Assembly (NCBI RefSeq): GCF_024138395.1
Contig: NZ_JAMYDU010000007.1
Span: 175,039-239,038, forward strand
Direction of reading: 5' to 3'
From: Pseudomonas mandelii
Lineage (GTDB): Bacteria; Pseudomonadota; Gammaproteobacteria; Pseudomonadales; Pseudomonadaceae
DNA length: 64,000 nt
Shown here: piece by piece, positions 43,128-51,959 of the stretch
Position numbering within the stretch: the first letter of the stretch is position 1
Layout: each line of letters starts with the position of its first letter
Notes under the pieces: model-generated
Told to the model about the DNA's origin: nothing
The model's database searches: none
Seen by the model: only the letters and a program-made list of their open reading frames with translations
Translations under genes and position numbers: made by a program

Positions 43128-43631
43128 ATGAGCCGGCTCGAGCTACTGACCAAATGGAATCGCATGATCGTTCGGTTGCAGATTGAACACGAAATCAGTG
43201 CCCGGGATTTCGAGAAATTCAGCTGGAAACTGGGTATCCCCTGCGTTGTGCTGTCGGCGATCGTCAGTGCCAGCGTCTTTGGCTCGATCAGTGACTCCTC
43301 GCCCGTATGGCTCCAATACGTCGCCGGCGTCCTGTCACTCTTGACCCTGGTGTTGAGTTCGGTTCAGACCTTCCTGAACTTTGATACCCGGGCTGCGGGG
43401 CACAAAGACACCGCCGAGAAACTCGGGGCGATATCTCGTGAGATTCAGGACGAAATCGCCAGCGGCAAGGACGAGGCTATCCTGGGTCCCATCGTTTTTG
43501 ACATCCGCAAGCGCATTGATTCGATTCTTCTTGATGCGCCGACCTTGCCCAAGTCGACGATAAGGAGACTGGGGGATGTGCGTGTCCACACAGAACCGCC
43601 GCCAGCAGGGCAAGACACCGTCCCGGCTTGA
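43128..43631 (+). CDS. SLATT domain-containing two-span membrane protein
   Basis: A 167-residue protein of the SLATT (SMODS and SLOG-associating two-TM) group. The two spans are about residues 34-56 (KLGIPCVVLSAIVSASVFGS) and 63-86 (WLQYVAGVLSLLTLVLSSVQ). They are followed by TFLNFDTRAAGHKDTAEKLGAISREIQDEI, the conserved SLATT helix. SLATT proteins are predicted pore-forming effectors of nucleotide-signalling defence systems. No partner nucleotidyltransferase is adjacent. The neighbours are a thioesterase upstream and an adenosine-kinase-family gene 48 bp downstream, an unusual setting. A non-defence role is possible. Confidence 0.8.
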   Translation: MSRLELLTKWNRMIVRLQIEHEISARDFEKFSWKLGIPCVVLSAIVSASVFGSISDSSPVWLQYVAGVLSLLTLVLSSVQTFLNFDTRAAGHKDTAEKLGAISREIQDEIASGKDEAILGPIVFDIRKRIDSILLDAPTLPKSTIRRLGDVRVHTEPPPAGQDTVPA

Positions 43632-43679
43632 TTAAAGGCCAGACTCGGGTTCGCCGCATCGTGAAAGGAGGTGTTTGAA

Positions 43680-44165
43680 ATGCAACTCATCACGTTGAAA
43701 ATCGACAAGCCGCAAGAGACGAACTTCATTTTGGGTCAGACGCATTTCATCAAGTCCGTCGAGGACATCCATGAAGCGTTGGTCAACGCCGTGCCAGGTA
43801 TCCAGTTTGGCGTGGCTTTTTGTGAAGCCTCTGGCAAATGCCTGGTGCGATGGTCCGGCACCGATACCGCCATGATCGAACTGGCGCAGAAAAATGCGCA
43901 AGCCATTGCCGCGGGCCATAGTTTCATCATTTTCCTGGGCGATGGTTTCTATCCGCTGAACGTGTTGAACACCGTCAAAATGGTTCCAGAGGTGTGCCGC
44001 ATTTTTTGTGCAACGGCCAATCCCACTGAGGTGATTGTTGCTGAGACGGAACAGGGGCGCGGGATTTTGGGCGTGGTGGATGGCTTCTGTGCCAAAGACA
44101 TTGAAGGTGATGAAGACATTTTGTGGCGCAAGAACTTGTTGCGGCAGATCGGCTACAAGTTGTGA
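43680..44165 (+). CDS. adenosine-specific kinase family protein
   Basis: A 161-residue protein of the PF04008 family, first described structurally as an adenosine-specific kinase from an archaeon. ETNFILGQTHFIKSVEDIHEAL and VPGIQFGVAFCEASGKCLVRWSGTD are characteristic. HSFIIFLGDGFYPLNVLNTVKMVPEVCRIFCATANPTEVIV is the core block. Whether bacterial members phosphorylate adenosine is not known. The ATG at 43680 has a perfect AGGAGGTG eight bases upstream, suggesting strong translation. Probably cotranscribed with the SLATT gene. Confidence 0.9.
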   Translation: MQLITLKIDKPQETNFILGQTHFIKSVEDIHEALVNAVPGIQFGVAFCEASGKCLVRWSGTDTAMIELAQKNAQAIAAGHSFIIFLGDGFYPLNVLNTVKMVPEVCRIFCATANPTEVIVAETEQGRGILGVVDGFCAKDIEGDEDILWRKNLLRQIGYKL

Positions 44166-44202
44166 TTTGAACTTGTACAGACGAAAAGCCCGCACAAGGC
44201 GT

Positions 44203-44316
44203 AATGCCAGTCAGTTAAGGGCAGAAATCGGACCTGTAGGAGCCAGGCTTGCCGGCGAAGGCGTCTTTAAGAGCGCCTTCGCCGGCAAGTCGGATCGCCG
44301 TACCGCTGGCTCCTAC
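44203..44316. repeat. REP palindrome with linked module
   Basis: The conserved 16-mer AATGCCAGTCAGTTAA (44203-44218) is followed by a REP hairpin whose ends are GTAGGAGCCAGGCTTGCCGG and CCGCTGGCTCCTAC (44236-44316), a different REP family from that at 1.1 kb. Confidence 0.85.
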
Positions 44317-44357
44317 GAAAAGCGGTTTACTCGCGGGTTTTTTAAACATCAGCAGGC

Positions 44358-45179
44358 TCACCTGCCAGAATTCTGCACAAGTTGCTCAACAAAGAACTCC
44401 ACATGCCCTCTCGGATGAGTCGGCAATGGCCAGGTGTCGACATTGTGAGCCAGAGCCTGGAAGGCTTGAGCGCATTTGGAACGGGGAAAGGCTTCAAACA
44501 CCGCACGCCCCTTCTGCACGGCTTTGTGCGCACATTCATCGTTGGGGATCGCGCCGACGTATTGCAGCGAGACATCCAGGAACATGTCGGTAATCTTTTC
44601 CAGCTTGGCAAACAGATTGCGGCCTTCCGACGGACTGCCCGTCATGTTGACCAACACCCGAAAACGATGCAGACCGTAATTCAGGTTAAGCAATTTGATC
44701 AACCCGTAGGCGCCGCTGATAGAGGTGGGTTCATCGCACACAACCACCATCACTTCCTGCGCCGCGCGGATGAAATTGACCACTGAGCCACCGATACCGG
44801 CCGCGGTATCGATCACTAGCACATCCAGCTTATCGCCAATATCGCTAAAGGACTGGATCAGCGCACGGTATTGCGCAGGTTCCAGATGAATCATGCTCTG
44901 TAAGCCCGAAGAGGCCGGGGCAACACGAATGCCTCCTGGCCCTGGCAACAGCGCGTCGAACAGCTCGCAACGTCCTTCGACGACATCGGCCAGCGTGTAG
45001 CGCGGGGTCAGCCCCAACAGAATATCGATATTCGCCAGGCCCAGATCGGCATCCAGCAATACGACGCGCCGGCCCATTTTTGCCAGCGCCAATGAAAGGT
45101 TAACCGCCACCGTTGTCTTGCCCACGCCACCTTTACCGCCAGTCACAGCGATAACTTGCACGCAATGCACATCATCCAT
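44358..45179 (-). CDS. orphan FleN-like MinD/ParA-type ATPase
   Basis: A 273-residue deviant-Walker-A ATPase very similar to FleN (FlhG), the flagellar-number regulator of Pseudomonas. VIAVTGGKGGVGKTTVAVNLS holds the deviant Walker A (K16 and K21). LLDADLGLANIDILLGLTPRYTLADVV, VIDTAAGIGG and DEPTSISGAYGLIKLLN follow. The C-terminus WPLPTHPRGHVEFFVEQLVQ is FleN-like. No flagellar gene is nearby; cupin and CAP genes are on one side, a REP on the other. The start at 45179 is chosen by the family N-terminus; upstream in-frame codons look non-coding. Its partner is unknown. Confidence 0.9.
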   Translation of the reverse strand: MDDVHCVQVIAVTGGKGGVGKTTVAVNLSLALAKMGRRVVLLDADLGLANIDILLGLTPRYTLADVVEGRCELFDALLPGPGGIRVAPASSGLQSMIHLEPAQYRALIQSFSDIGDKLDVLVIDTAAGIGGSVVNFIRAAQEVMVVVCDEPTSISGAYGLIKLLNLNYGLHRFRVLVNMTGSPSEGRNLFAKLEKITDMFLDVSLQYVGAIPNDECAHKAVQKGRAVFEAFPRSKCAQAFQALAHNVDTWPLPTHPRGHVEFFVEQLVQNSGR

Positions 45180-45402
45180 TTTGTCTTCCCTTCCTTGCGC
45201 ATCGTGTGCCAGTACGTCATGGCCACCGTCCAGATGCCGCAAGAATAGCTGAAAAGCGCGAAATAGCCGCGTTGTCTTCCGACGAGAGGCACTTCGCCAC
45301 ATGCCATCGACCGCCTTAACGAAAAACGCCGTTAATCCGGTGATGCAGAGAATGACACTGCGTTGCTGAATGCTCGCTGGCAGATCTACCAATACCGATC
45401 AT

Positions 45403-45789
45403 TTAGATCCAGACATCATTGATGGCGGTTCTTTCTCCCTCCTGATCGCCGGTGTTCAGCACGCCACGCGGCTCAATCAGTAACATTTTTACTTCTCGCT
45501 CAGCATAAGGCTTGTGTTCGACGCCCTTGGGGACGACGTACATTTCGCCCTGCCTGACCACCACGGCGCCCTCTCGAAGATCAATGCGAAGCTCGCCTTC
45601 GAGGATGATGAAGGTTTCATCGGTGTCGGCATGGGAATGCCAGACAAAGTCGCCTTCGATTTTCACTACCTTGAACTGGTAGTCGTTCATTTCGGCAACG
45701 ACCTTGGGCGCCCATTGCTCGCTGAACAAAGCAAATTTTTCGGCAAAGTTAATCGCGGTGCAGGTTGTCACGCCGGGTTGGGAATTCAT
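45403..45789 (-). CDS. cupin domain-containing protein
   Basis: A 128-residue single-domain cupin. FVWHSHADTDETFIILEGELRIDL carries the metal ligands (H, H, E) of cupin motif 1, and VVPKGVEHKPYA the last histidine of motif 2. The fold and size match small cupins of unknown substrate, some of which are mannose-isomerase-like or dioxygenase-like. GAGGGCG precedes the ATG at 45789. It lies 90 bp downstream of an AraC gene on the same strand, which may control it. Confidence 0.9.
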   Translation of the reverse strand: MNSQPGVTTCTAINFAEKFALFSEQWAPKVVAEMNDYQFKVVKIEGDFVWHSHADTDETFIILEGELRIDLREGAVVVRQGEMYVVPKGVEHKPYAEREVKMLLIEPRGVLNTGDQEGERTAINDVWI

Positions 45790-45879
45790 TTGAGTCGCCC
45801 TCACTTGCCCAGTTATCGAGGTCTGACTTTAGGAGAGGATCAGCACTGCGTATTGCATGATTGTGCAAGTCGAGCGCCC

Positions 45880-46692
45880 TTAAACAAGGCCCAGCCTTTT
45901 CATCCATCGGCCGGGTGATACGCCGTAGGTCTGGACGAACTGACGCGTCATGTGGCTTTGATCGAAAAAGCCTGCGCAGACGGCGGCCTCCGCCATCGAG
46001 TGGCCCCCGAACATCAGTGCTCTTGCCAGATCGAGCCGTCGTTGCGTCATGTATCGATAGGGGCTCGTACCGTACAGCGCACGGAAATCACGGCTCAGGC
46101 TCCAGCGGTCTCGACCACTGGCTTGCGATAACTCCTCCAGGGTAATGACGCGATCCAGCGACTCATGAATCAGCGCTCGCGCGCGTTCGGCCGCTGCAAA
46201 GTCAAACGACTTGCGCCGCCCGCGTTGACCCGAGAGCACATCCAGCGCTTGCGCAAGATCGTAAATGGCATCGTCTTCTTCCAGGGGCTCGATGCAAGCG
46301 TCGAGGGTTTGCAACAGCACCTGGGTCGCGGCATAAAGCCGTGGGTCACTTGATATACCACCCGCGATGAAGGGCAAGGGCTTGCCGCCTAATACTTGCT
46401 GAATCAAAGCAGGTTCGATGTAAATCATTCGATAATGAAAACCCGCTTCGGTGCCGGCTTCACCGTCATGCACCTCGTCCGGATGCAAAACGATGGTTTT
46501 CCCGGGCAGGCTGTGACGCTTGGCATTGCGATACTGGAAGCTTTGTACACCCGACAGTGTTCGTCCGATGGCGTAGGTATCGTGGCGATGCGGGGTAAAC
46601 CCGTGGCCACCAAAAAAGGCTTCAATACGCTCCATCTTCAATGGCTGAGCCGAGCGCTTTACCCAGTCTTTGTCGCCTTTGGCTTTAGTCAT
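45880..46692 (-). CDS. AraC family transcriptional regulator
   Basis: A 270-residue AraC regulator. The N-terminal cupin-like sensor (FTPHRHDTYAIGRTLSGVQSFQ; LHPDEVHDGEAGTEAGF) covers about 130 residues. The C-terminal helix-turn-helix pair is ITLEELSQASGRDRWSLSRDFRA and AVCAGFFDQSHMTRQFVQTYG. It is of the same subgroup as the LysE-linked AraC at 17.4 kb, but no exporter adjoins it here. The downstream cupin gene is the nearest candidate target. Ligand unknown. Confidence 0.9.
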   Translation of the reverse strand: MTKAKGDKDWVKRSAQPLKMERIEAFFGGHGFTPHRHDTYAIGRTLSGVQSFQYRNAKRHSLPGKTIVLHPDEVHDGEAGTEAGFHYRMIYIEPALIQQVLGGKPLPFIAGGISSDPRLYAATQVLLQTLDACIEPLEEDDAIYDLAQALDVLSGQRGRRKSFDFAAAERARALIHESLDRVITLEELSQASGRDRWSLSRDFRALYGTSPYRYMTQRRLDLARALMFGGHSMAEAAVCAGFFDQSHMTRQFVQTYGVSPGRWMKRLGLV

Positions 46693-46947
46693 GTTCCTGT
46701 ACCACCCGACTGATGTCAGTACGGTACCAGTCCGAGCGTCTGATGTCCTTGAGTGACTGGCTGGTGCAAGCTGAATCAGCCCCCACGGCGTCGCCGTTAA
46801 ATTTGTTTTTTCCCCTCATGAACCAGTCTTCAGACCCGCAGTCTTAGCCGTGCCGTAAAAGAAGCTCACCCAACGAAGCGCTCCTACGGTGTCATTGCTC
46901 GCCCCTACCCCACTTTATTGTCGTCATCTCATCAGAGTTGTTCGTCC

Positions 46948-47808
46948 ATGCGCCCAACCGTCCGCCGCTGTCGCTTTATCTCGCTGTGCCTGATGCCTTT
47001 GCTCCCACTGCTCGCTAGCCCCGTTCATGCCAGTGGGGAGCGGCAACTGGTGGAAGTCATCAACGATTACCGCGCCGATCCCGATCGTTGCGCGGGGCGT
47101 GCGGTCAAGCCGTTGCGGCCGCTGTCGCTGAAATCGAACCTGGCATTGCCGGTCGGCTATGGCGGCGGTTTGCGCAACGCCTTGAAAGCCAAGGGCTATC
47201 AAGCGGTGACGGTACGCACCATTCGCCTGGTCGGCGCGCAGGATGCCGATGAAGCGTTCGACATGCTTGAAAGCGATTACTGCGGGGCACTGCTGGATAC
47301 CCAGTTCGCCGACATCGGCGTCACTCGCGCCCGCAGCGAATGGCAGATAGTGCTGGCGCAACCGGTGCTCGACGGACGTGTCGGCGATTCGCGCGCAGCG
47401 GGCAAGGCGTTGCTGGCCGAGGTCAATGCGGCACGGGCCAGGCCACGGCTGTGTGGACGCAAACGCTTCGCCGCCGCCCGACCATTGACCTGGAATGCCG
47501 CCCTGGGAGCCGCCGCGCAAGGCCACAGCAAGGCAATGGCCTACGGCAATTACTTCGCCCACCGCGATCCCGACGGTGATATGCCATTGGATCGGGCCAA
47601 AGCCGCCGGCTATCGAGGCCGTCAGATCGGCGAGAACATCGCCGCCGGGCAAAGTTCACCGAACAAAGCGATGGCCAGCTGGCTGGCCAGCCCCGGGCAT
47701 TGCGCCAACCTGATGAACCCGATGTTTACCCAGGTGGGCGCAGCCTATGCCGCCGATTCGCGCAGCGATGAAGGTGTTTATTGGACGATGCTGTTTGGCG
47801 CGCCTTGA
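46948..47808 (+). CDS. secreted CAP (SCP/PR-1) domain protein
   Basis: A 286-residue exported protein. The signal peptide (MRPTVRRCRFISLCLMPLLPLLASPVHA) is followed by a linker domain (VVEVINDYRADPDRC...) and a C-terminal CAP domain. AAAQGHSKAMAYGNYFAHRDPDGDMP, GENIAAGQSSPNKAMASWLASPGHCANLMNPMF are the conserved CAP pieces, with the two histidines and glutamates that form the cavity. CAP proteins bind lipids or act in the envelope; the substrate is unknown. The ATG at 46948 is preferred to a TTG at 46918. Confidence 0.92.
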   Translation: MRPTVRRCRFISLCLMPLLPLLASPVHASGERQLVEVINDYRADPDRCAGRAVKPLRPLSLKSNLALPVGYGGGLRNALKAKGYQAVTVRTIRLVGAQDADEAFDMLESDYCGALLDTQFADIGVTRARSEWQIVLAQPVLDGRVGDSRAAGKALLAEVNAARARPRLCGRKRFAAARPLTWNAALGAAAQGHSKAMAYGNYFAHRDPDGDMPLDRAKAAGYRGRQIGENIAAGQSSPNKAMASWLASPGHCANLMNPMFTQVGAAYAADSRSDEGVYWTMLFGAP

Positions 47809-47828
47809 GTACGCTCCATCCCCCCTGA

Positions 47829-48140
47829 AATGCCAGTCAGTTAACCGCAAAACTCGTAGGAGCCAGGCTTGCCGGCGAAGGCGTCCTTGAGATCGCCTTC
47901 GCCGGCAAGCCTGGCTCCTACGAAAAGCGCTCGCGAAGACGGCGGCATAGCCAACATTGTTGTCGCCTGACACACCGCCATCGCGGGCAAGCCCGCTCCC
48001 ACAGTTTGACTGGCGACGAATACAAATTTTGCGGACAACACAGAACATTGTGGGAGCGAGCCTGCTCGCGATGAGGTCAGCAGACTCAACATCAATGTCG
48101 CCTGACCCACCGCTTTCGCGAGCAAGCCCGCTCCCATAGG
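47829..48140. repeat. cluster of REP elements
   Basis: The ~395-bp gap 47809-48203 holds no gene. It contains the 16-mer module (47829-47844), a REP hairpin GTAGGAGCCAGGCTTGCC / GGCAAGCCTGGCTCCTAC (47856-47921), and three copies of a third family (GGGCAAGCCCGCTCCCAC at 47985, TGTGGGAGCGAGCCTGCTCG at 48050, GAGCAAGCCCGCTCCCA at 48120). Confidence 0.85.
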
Positions 48141-48203
48141 ATTTGCGATCAACTGACTGACATGAGGGCTAGCCTCTCCTGTTCTTCAGACTCGGGTCAT
48201 GAT

Positions 48204-49445
48204 TCAAATGTTTGACGGTGCTGCCACGTTTTGCCGCCCTTTGAAGGCCAGCGAAAAACAGAAAAATATCGCCAGCGCGAACCCTGCCGGGAACAGCCAG
48301 ATGCTTTTCCAGTCATGGCTGTCGGCCGATGCATAGTGATCGGTGACCGCCCCCGCCACCCAAAAGCCAATCAGCATGCCCAAGCCGTACGTCGCGAGCG
48401 TGATCAGCCCTTGCGCGGAGCTTCTGAATTGCTTCGAGGCTTTGGCATCGGTGTAGATCTGCCCCGAAACAAAGAAGAAGTCATAGCAGATCCCGTGCAA
48501 AGCGATGCCGGTGAACAACATGAAGGCGAGATCCCCGTTGTTGCCGTAGGCGAACAACAGGTAACGCAACGCCCACGCCAGCATCCCCACCAACAGCGCG
48601 ATCTTGATGCCGAAACGCTGGATGAACAGCGGCAGAAGCAACATGAACAACACTTCCGAGACTTGCCCGATCGCCATCTTGGCGGTTGGATTGGTCACGC
48701 CGATTTCCGCCAGAAACGGGTTGGCATTCTGGTAATAAAACGCCAACGGAATGCAGATCAAAATGGAGGCGATGAAGAACACCAGGTAACTGCGGTCCTT
48801 CAACAAACCCAAGGCGTCCAGCCCCAGCATTTGCTTTAAGCCGACACTGCCCGGCTCTGGTTTGAGCGGCGTGGTGCGCGGCAGGCTGAAACTGTAGATT
48901 CCGAGCACGAATGAGGCGATAGCCGACATCAGAAACGTGTTGCGCAAGCCACCGGATGAGATCGCTTGTTGCGAATCCCAGGCAAACACAAAGCTGATCA
49001 CCACGCCCGCGACAATCCAGCCGATGGTGCCCCACACTCTGATCCGTGAGAACTCCAGGGCCGGGTCGCGCATCTGCCGGAACGCCACCGAATTCACCAA
49101 TGCCAGCGTCGGCATGTAGATCATCATGTAGGCCAGCACGAACGGGTAAAACGCACTGAAGTCAGGCGCTCGATAGAGTTGCAACAACAGCACCGCGCCG
49201 ATCAGATGCAACACCGCAAGAATGCGCTCGGCATTGAAGTAGCGGTCGGCAATCAACCCGATCACAAAGGGCGCGATGATCGCGCCCCAGGACTGCGTCG
49301 AGAACGCCATGCCGATCTGCCCGCCACTGGCCCCCAGATTACTGGAGAGGAAGGTGCCGAGGGTCACGAACCATCCGCCCCAGATAAAGAACTGCAGGAA
49401 CATCATTACGCTTAATCGCGCAGTCATCGTGGTCATATCAGTCAC
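48204..49445 (-). CDS. MFS transporter (nucleoside/carbohydrate proton symporter type)
   Basis: A 413-residue inner-membrane MFS protein with twelve spans, resembling the nucleoside:H+ symporter (NupG-like) group. RLSVMMFLQFFIWGGWFVTLGTFLS is the standard start, and SRIRVWGTIGWIVAGVVISF is the R-rich loop after span 4. It is the last gene of the minus-strand unit with the isomerase and Gfo/Idh/MocA genes. It therefore probably imports the sugar or cyclitol those enzymes degrade. Its specificity cannot be inferred from sequence alone. Confidence 0.88.
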   Translation of the reverse strand: MTDMTTMTARLSVMMFLQFFIWGGWFVTLGTFLSSNLGASGGQIGMAFSTQSWGAIIAPFVIGLIADRYFNAERILAVLHLIGAVLLLQLYRAPDFSAFYPFVLAYMMIYMPTLALVNSVAFRQMRDPALEFSRIRVWGTIGWIVAGVVISFVFAWDSQQAISSGGLRNTFLMSAIASFVLGIYSFSLPRTTPLKPEPGSVGLKQMLGLDALGLLKDRSYLVFFIASILICIPLAFYYQNANPFLAEIGVTNPTAKMAIGQVSEVLFMLLLPLFIQRFGIKIALLVGMLAWALRYLLFAYGNNGDLAFMLFTGIALHGICYDFFFVSGQIYTDAKASKQFRSSAQGLITLATYGLGMLIGFWVAGAVTDHYASADSHDWKSIWLFPAGFALAIFFCFSLAFKGRQNVAAPSNI

Positions 49446-49491
49446 CGTCTTATTGTTTTTTTTGCGGAGAGAGGAACGAACAAGGTTGTAT

Positions 49492-50595
49492 TCAGGCGTC
49501 GGGCAAACCCAGCAGTCGACGATTGAAACCTTCGTCGGACGTCACGCTGGCGAAATCGTCGAACGCCTTTTGAGTCTTGGTGATCATGTGCTGCTCAATG
49601 AACGCCGCCCCTTGCGCGGCGCCCTGCGCAGAATCCTTAAGGCAACACTCCCATTCCAGAACCGCCCAGCCGGCAAAGTCGTACTGCGTCAATTTGCTGA
49701 AAATCGATTTGAAATCGATCTGCCCATCGCCCAAAGAACGGAAGCGGCCAGGCCGATCGACCCAGCCTTGATAGCCGCCGTAGACACCCGAACGGGCATC
49801 GGGCCGGAACTCGGCGTCCTTGACGTGGAACATCCGTATGCGCTCGTGGTAGTGATCGATGAAGCCCAGATAGTCCATTTGCTGAAGCAGCAGATGACTC
49901 GGGTCATAGAGGATCGCGGCGCGCGGATGGTGATCGACGGCCTCAAGGAAACGCTCGAACGAGGCGCCGTCATGCAGGTCTTCGCCGGGATGGATCTCGT
50001 AGCAGAGGTCGACGCCGGCTTGCTCGAAACAATCGAGGATCGGCAACCAGCGTTTAGCCAGTTCGGCAAACCCTTGCTCGACCAGACCGCTCGGCCGTTG
50101 CGGCCACGGGTAGACATAGGGCCACAGCAGCGCACCGGAAAACGTTGCGTGCGCCTTCAACCCCAAGCGTTGGCTGGCGCGCGCGGCGAGCTTCAACTGA
50201 TCGATCGCCCACTCGGTGCGTGCCTGAGGCTGACCGCGCAAATGCGCGGGAGCGAAGTCATCGAACAACGTATCGAACGCCGGATGCACCGCCACCAGTT
50301 GGCCCTGCAAATGCGTCGACAGCTCGCTGATTTCGACACCTGCCTGGGCGCAGACGGCTTTCAATTCATCACAATAATCCTGACTGTCGGCGGCGCGCGC
50401 CAGGTCGATGTACTGCGTGCCCAGGGTCGGCAATTGAATGGCTTTGTAACCCTGCGCTGCGGCCCATTGAGCAATGTTGGCGAGGGTGTCGAAGGGCGCT
50501 TCGGCGGACATGAATTGCGCGAGGAAAATACCCGGGCCGCGCAGGTCTGCCGGTGTTGGGGAGGTGTGGTTCACGGGAGGGTTCTCCGGATTCAT
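49492..50595 (-). CDS. sugar phosphate isomerase/epimerase (xylose-isomerase-like TIM barrel)
   Basis: A 367-residue TIM-barrel enzyme of the AP-endonuclease-2-like isomerase family. The metal ligands are likely in CYEIHPGEDLHDG, LYDPSHLLLQQMDY, MFHVKDAEFRPD and VLEWECC, the pattern seen in inosose and 3-keto-sugar isomerases. The start at 50595 overlaps the previous stop (ATGA), implying translational coupling with the Gfo/Idh/MocA gene. Together they look like the paired dehydrogenase/isomerase of cyclitol or glycoside catabolism. Substrate unknown. Confidence 0.9.
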   Translation of the reverse strand: MNPENPPVNHTSPTPADLRGPGIFLAQFMSAEAPFDTLANIAQWAAAQGYKAIQLPTLGTQYIDLARAADSQDYCDELKAVCAQAGVEISELSTHLQGQLVAVHPAFDTLFDDFAPAHLRGQPQARTEWAIDQLKLAARASQRLGLKAHATFSGALLWPYVYPWPQRPSGLVEQGFAELAKRWLPILDCFEQAGVDLCYEIHPGEDLHDGASFERFLEAVDHHPRAAILYDPSHLLLQQMDYLGFIDHYHERIRMFHVKDAEFRPDARSGVYGGYQGWVDRPGRFRSLGDGQIDFKSIFSKLTQYDFAGWAVLEWECCLKDSAQGAAQGAAFIEQHMITKTQKAFDDFASVTSDEGFNRRLLGLPDA

Positions 50596-51758
50596 GGGTT
50601 GCAGACCAGATCGGTCCACTTCGCGTCGCCGCGATGATTGGCGACCACTGCTTCGATGAACGCCATGCCACGCAACCCGACGTCGATGCCCGGCACGCCG
50701 GGGGCATCGTTGCCTTCGATATTGCCGCGGATCGCGGTGGCGAAATCACCATAGAGATTGGCCATGGCCTCGAGATAACCTTCGGGATGCCCGGCAGGCA
50801 AACGCATGCGCTGGCTGGCGGCCTCGCATAACCAAGGCTGGCCGACACCGGAACGAAGGATGCTCAACGGTTGATCGAGGGAACGATGGATCAGGCTCGC
50901 GGGCTCTTCCTGACGCCACTCCAGCCCGCCCTTGTCGCCATAGACGCGGATCTTCAACGGGTTTTCCTCACCGGCGCAGACCTGGCTGGCGATCAACACC
51001 CCGCTGGCCCCGGCGGCCATCTTGAACAGCATCGCCGCGTCATCGTCCAGTTGCCGCCCGGCAACGTGCGAACCCAAGGACGCACACACCTGTTCGATGG
51101 GTTGGTCCGCGACGAATTCGGCCAGTGAAAAGGCATGGGTGCCGATGTCGCCGATGCAGCCGCCCAGGCCGGACTGCTCGGGCTGATCGCGCCAACTCGC
51201 CTGCTTGTTGCCCTGCTTGGCCACATCCCGACTCAGCCAGCCCTGCGGGTACTCGACGATGACCTTGCGCACAGCGCCGATCACGCCGGTACGCACCATC
51301 TTGCGCGCCTGCCAGACCATCGGATAACCCAGGTACGTGTGGGCCAGCCCATAGAGGCGGTCGCTACTTTTCACCACTGCCTTGAGCGCCAGCAGCTCAG
51401 TCAGATTCAGTGCCGCGGGCTTTTCGCTGAATACATGAAAACCCGCGCTCAGCGCCTGGCTGGCGATAGGTGCGTGCAGGTGATTGGGAGTGACGATGAC
51501 CAATAGTTCCATGCGCTGGTCGGCAGGCAGTGCGCGCTCGCTATCCAGCATCTGCTGCCAGTCGCTGTAGCAGCGTGAGGCGGACAATCCCAGCGCGGCG
51601 CCGGTGTCCTGATTGTTGCGGGCGTCTCGGCTGAAAGCCCCGCACACCAGTTCAAAACGACCATCGAGGCCGGCGGCCTGGCGGTGGGCTTTGCCGATGA
51701 AAGCGCCCTCGCCGCCCCCGACAAATCCCATTCTTATTTTTGCCGTTGCAACGTTCAT
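50592..51758 (-). CDS. Gfo/Idh/MocA family oxidoreductase
   Basis: A 388-residue NAD(P)-dependent dehydrogenase. GFVGGGEGAFIGKAHRQA is the Rossmann loop, FSEKPAALNLTEL carries the EKP catalytic-lysine motif, and GGCIGDIGTHAFSLAEF holds the substrate-site aspartate and histidine. The family oxidises sugars or cyclitols. It is first in the minus-strand unit, 201 bp from the divergent LacI start, with the operator palindrome in the gap. The stop overlaps the next start. Confidence 0.92.
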   Translation of the reverse strand: MNVATAKIRMGFVGGGEGAFIGKAHRQAAGLDGRFELVCGAFSRDARNNQDTGAALGLSASRCYSDWQQMLDSERALPADQRMELLVIVTPNHLHAPIASQALSAGFHVFSEKPAALNLTELLALKAVVKSSDRLYGLAHTYLGYPMVWQARKMVRTGVIGAVRKVIVEYPQGWLSRDVAKQGNKQASWRDQPEQSGLGGCIGDIGTHAFSLAEFVADQPIEQVCASLGSHVAGRQLDDDAAMLFKMAAGASGVLIASQVCAGEENPLKIRVYGDKGGLEWRQEEPASLIHRSLDQPLSILRSGVGQPWLCEAASQRMRLPAGHPEGYLEAMANLYGDFATAIRGNIEGNDAPGVPGIDVGLRGMAFIEAVVANHRGDAKWTDLVCNP

Positions 51759-51807
51759 CGCGAATTTTCTCTTGTTCGGGGCAGATTAACGCTCAGGTTT
51801 GACTATG

Positions 51808-51823
51808 ATGTAACCGGTTACAT
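51808..51823. promoter_or_regulatory. perfect 16-bp LacI-type operator
   Basis: ATGTAACCGGTTACAT is a complete palindrome with central CG, the form bound by LacI/GalR proteins. It lies 49 bp upstream of the Gfo/Idh/MocA start and 136 bp upstream of the LacI start, so it probably lets the regulator control both units. Confidence 0.8.
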
Positions 51824-51959
51824 ACTGCCGGAAATTTAGGCTCAGTTACTTCAGGTGTCAAACCCTGGATTAACAAATGAAGGTCATTTCAGCGCACGGC
51901 CGGACTGCGGTAAGCTCGCCGGCCATGTTTACATCTGCCGGTTCGATAACGAGGTTGTC

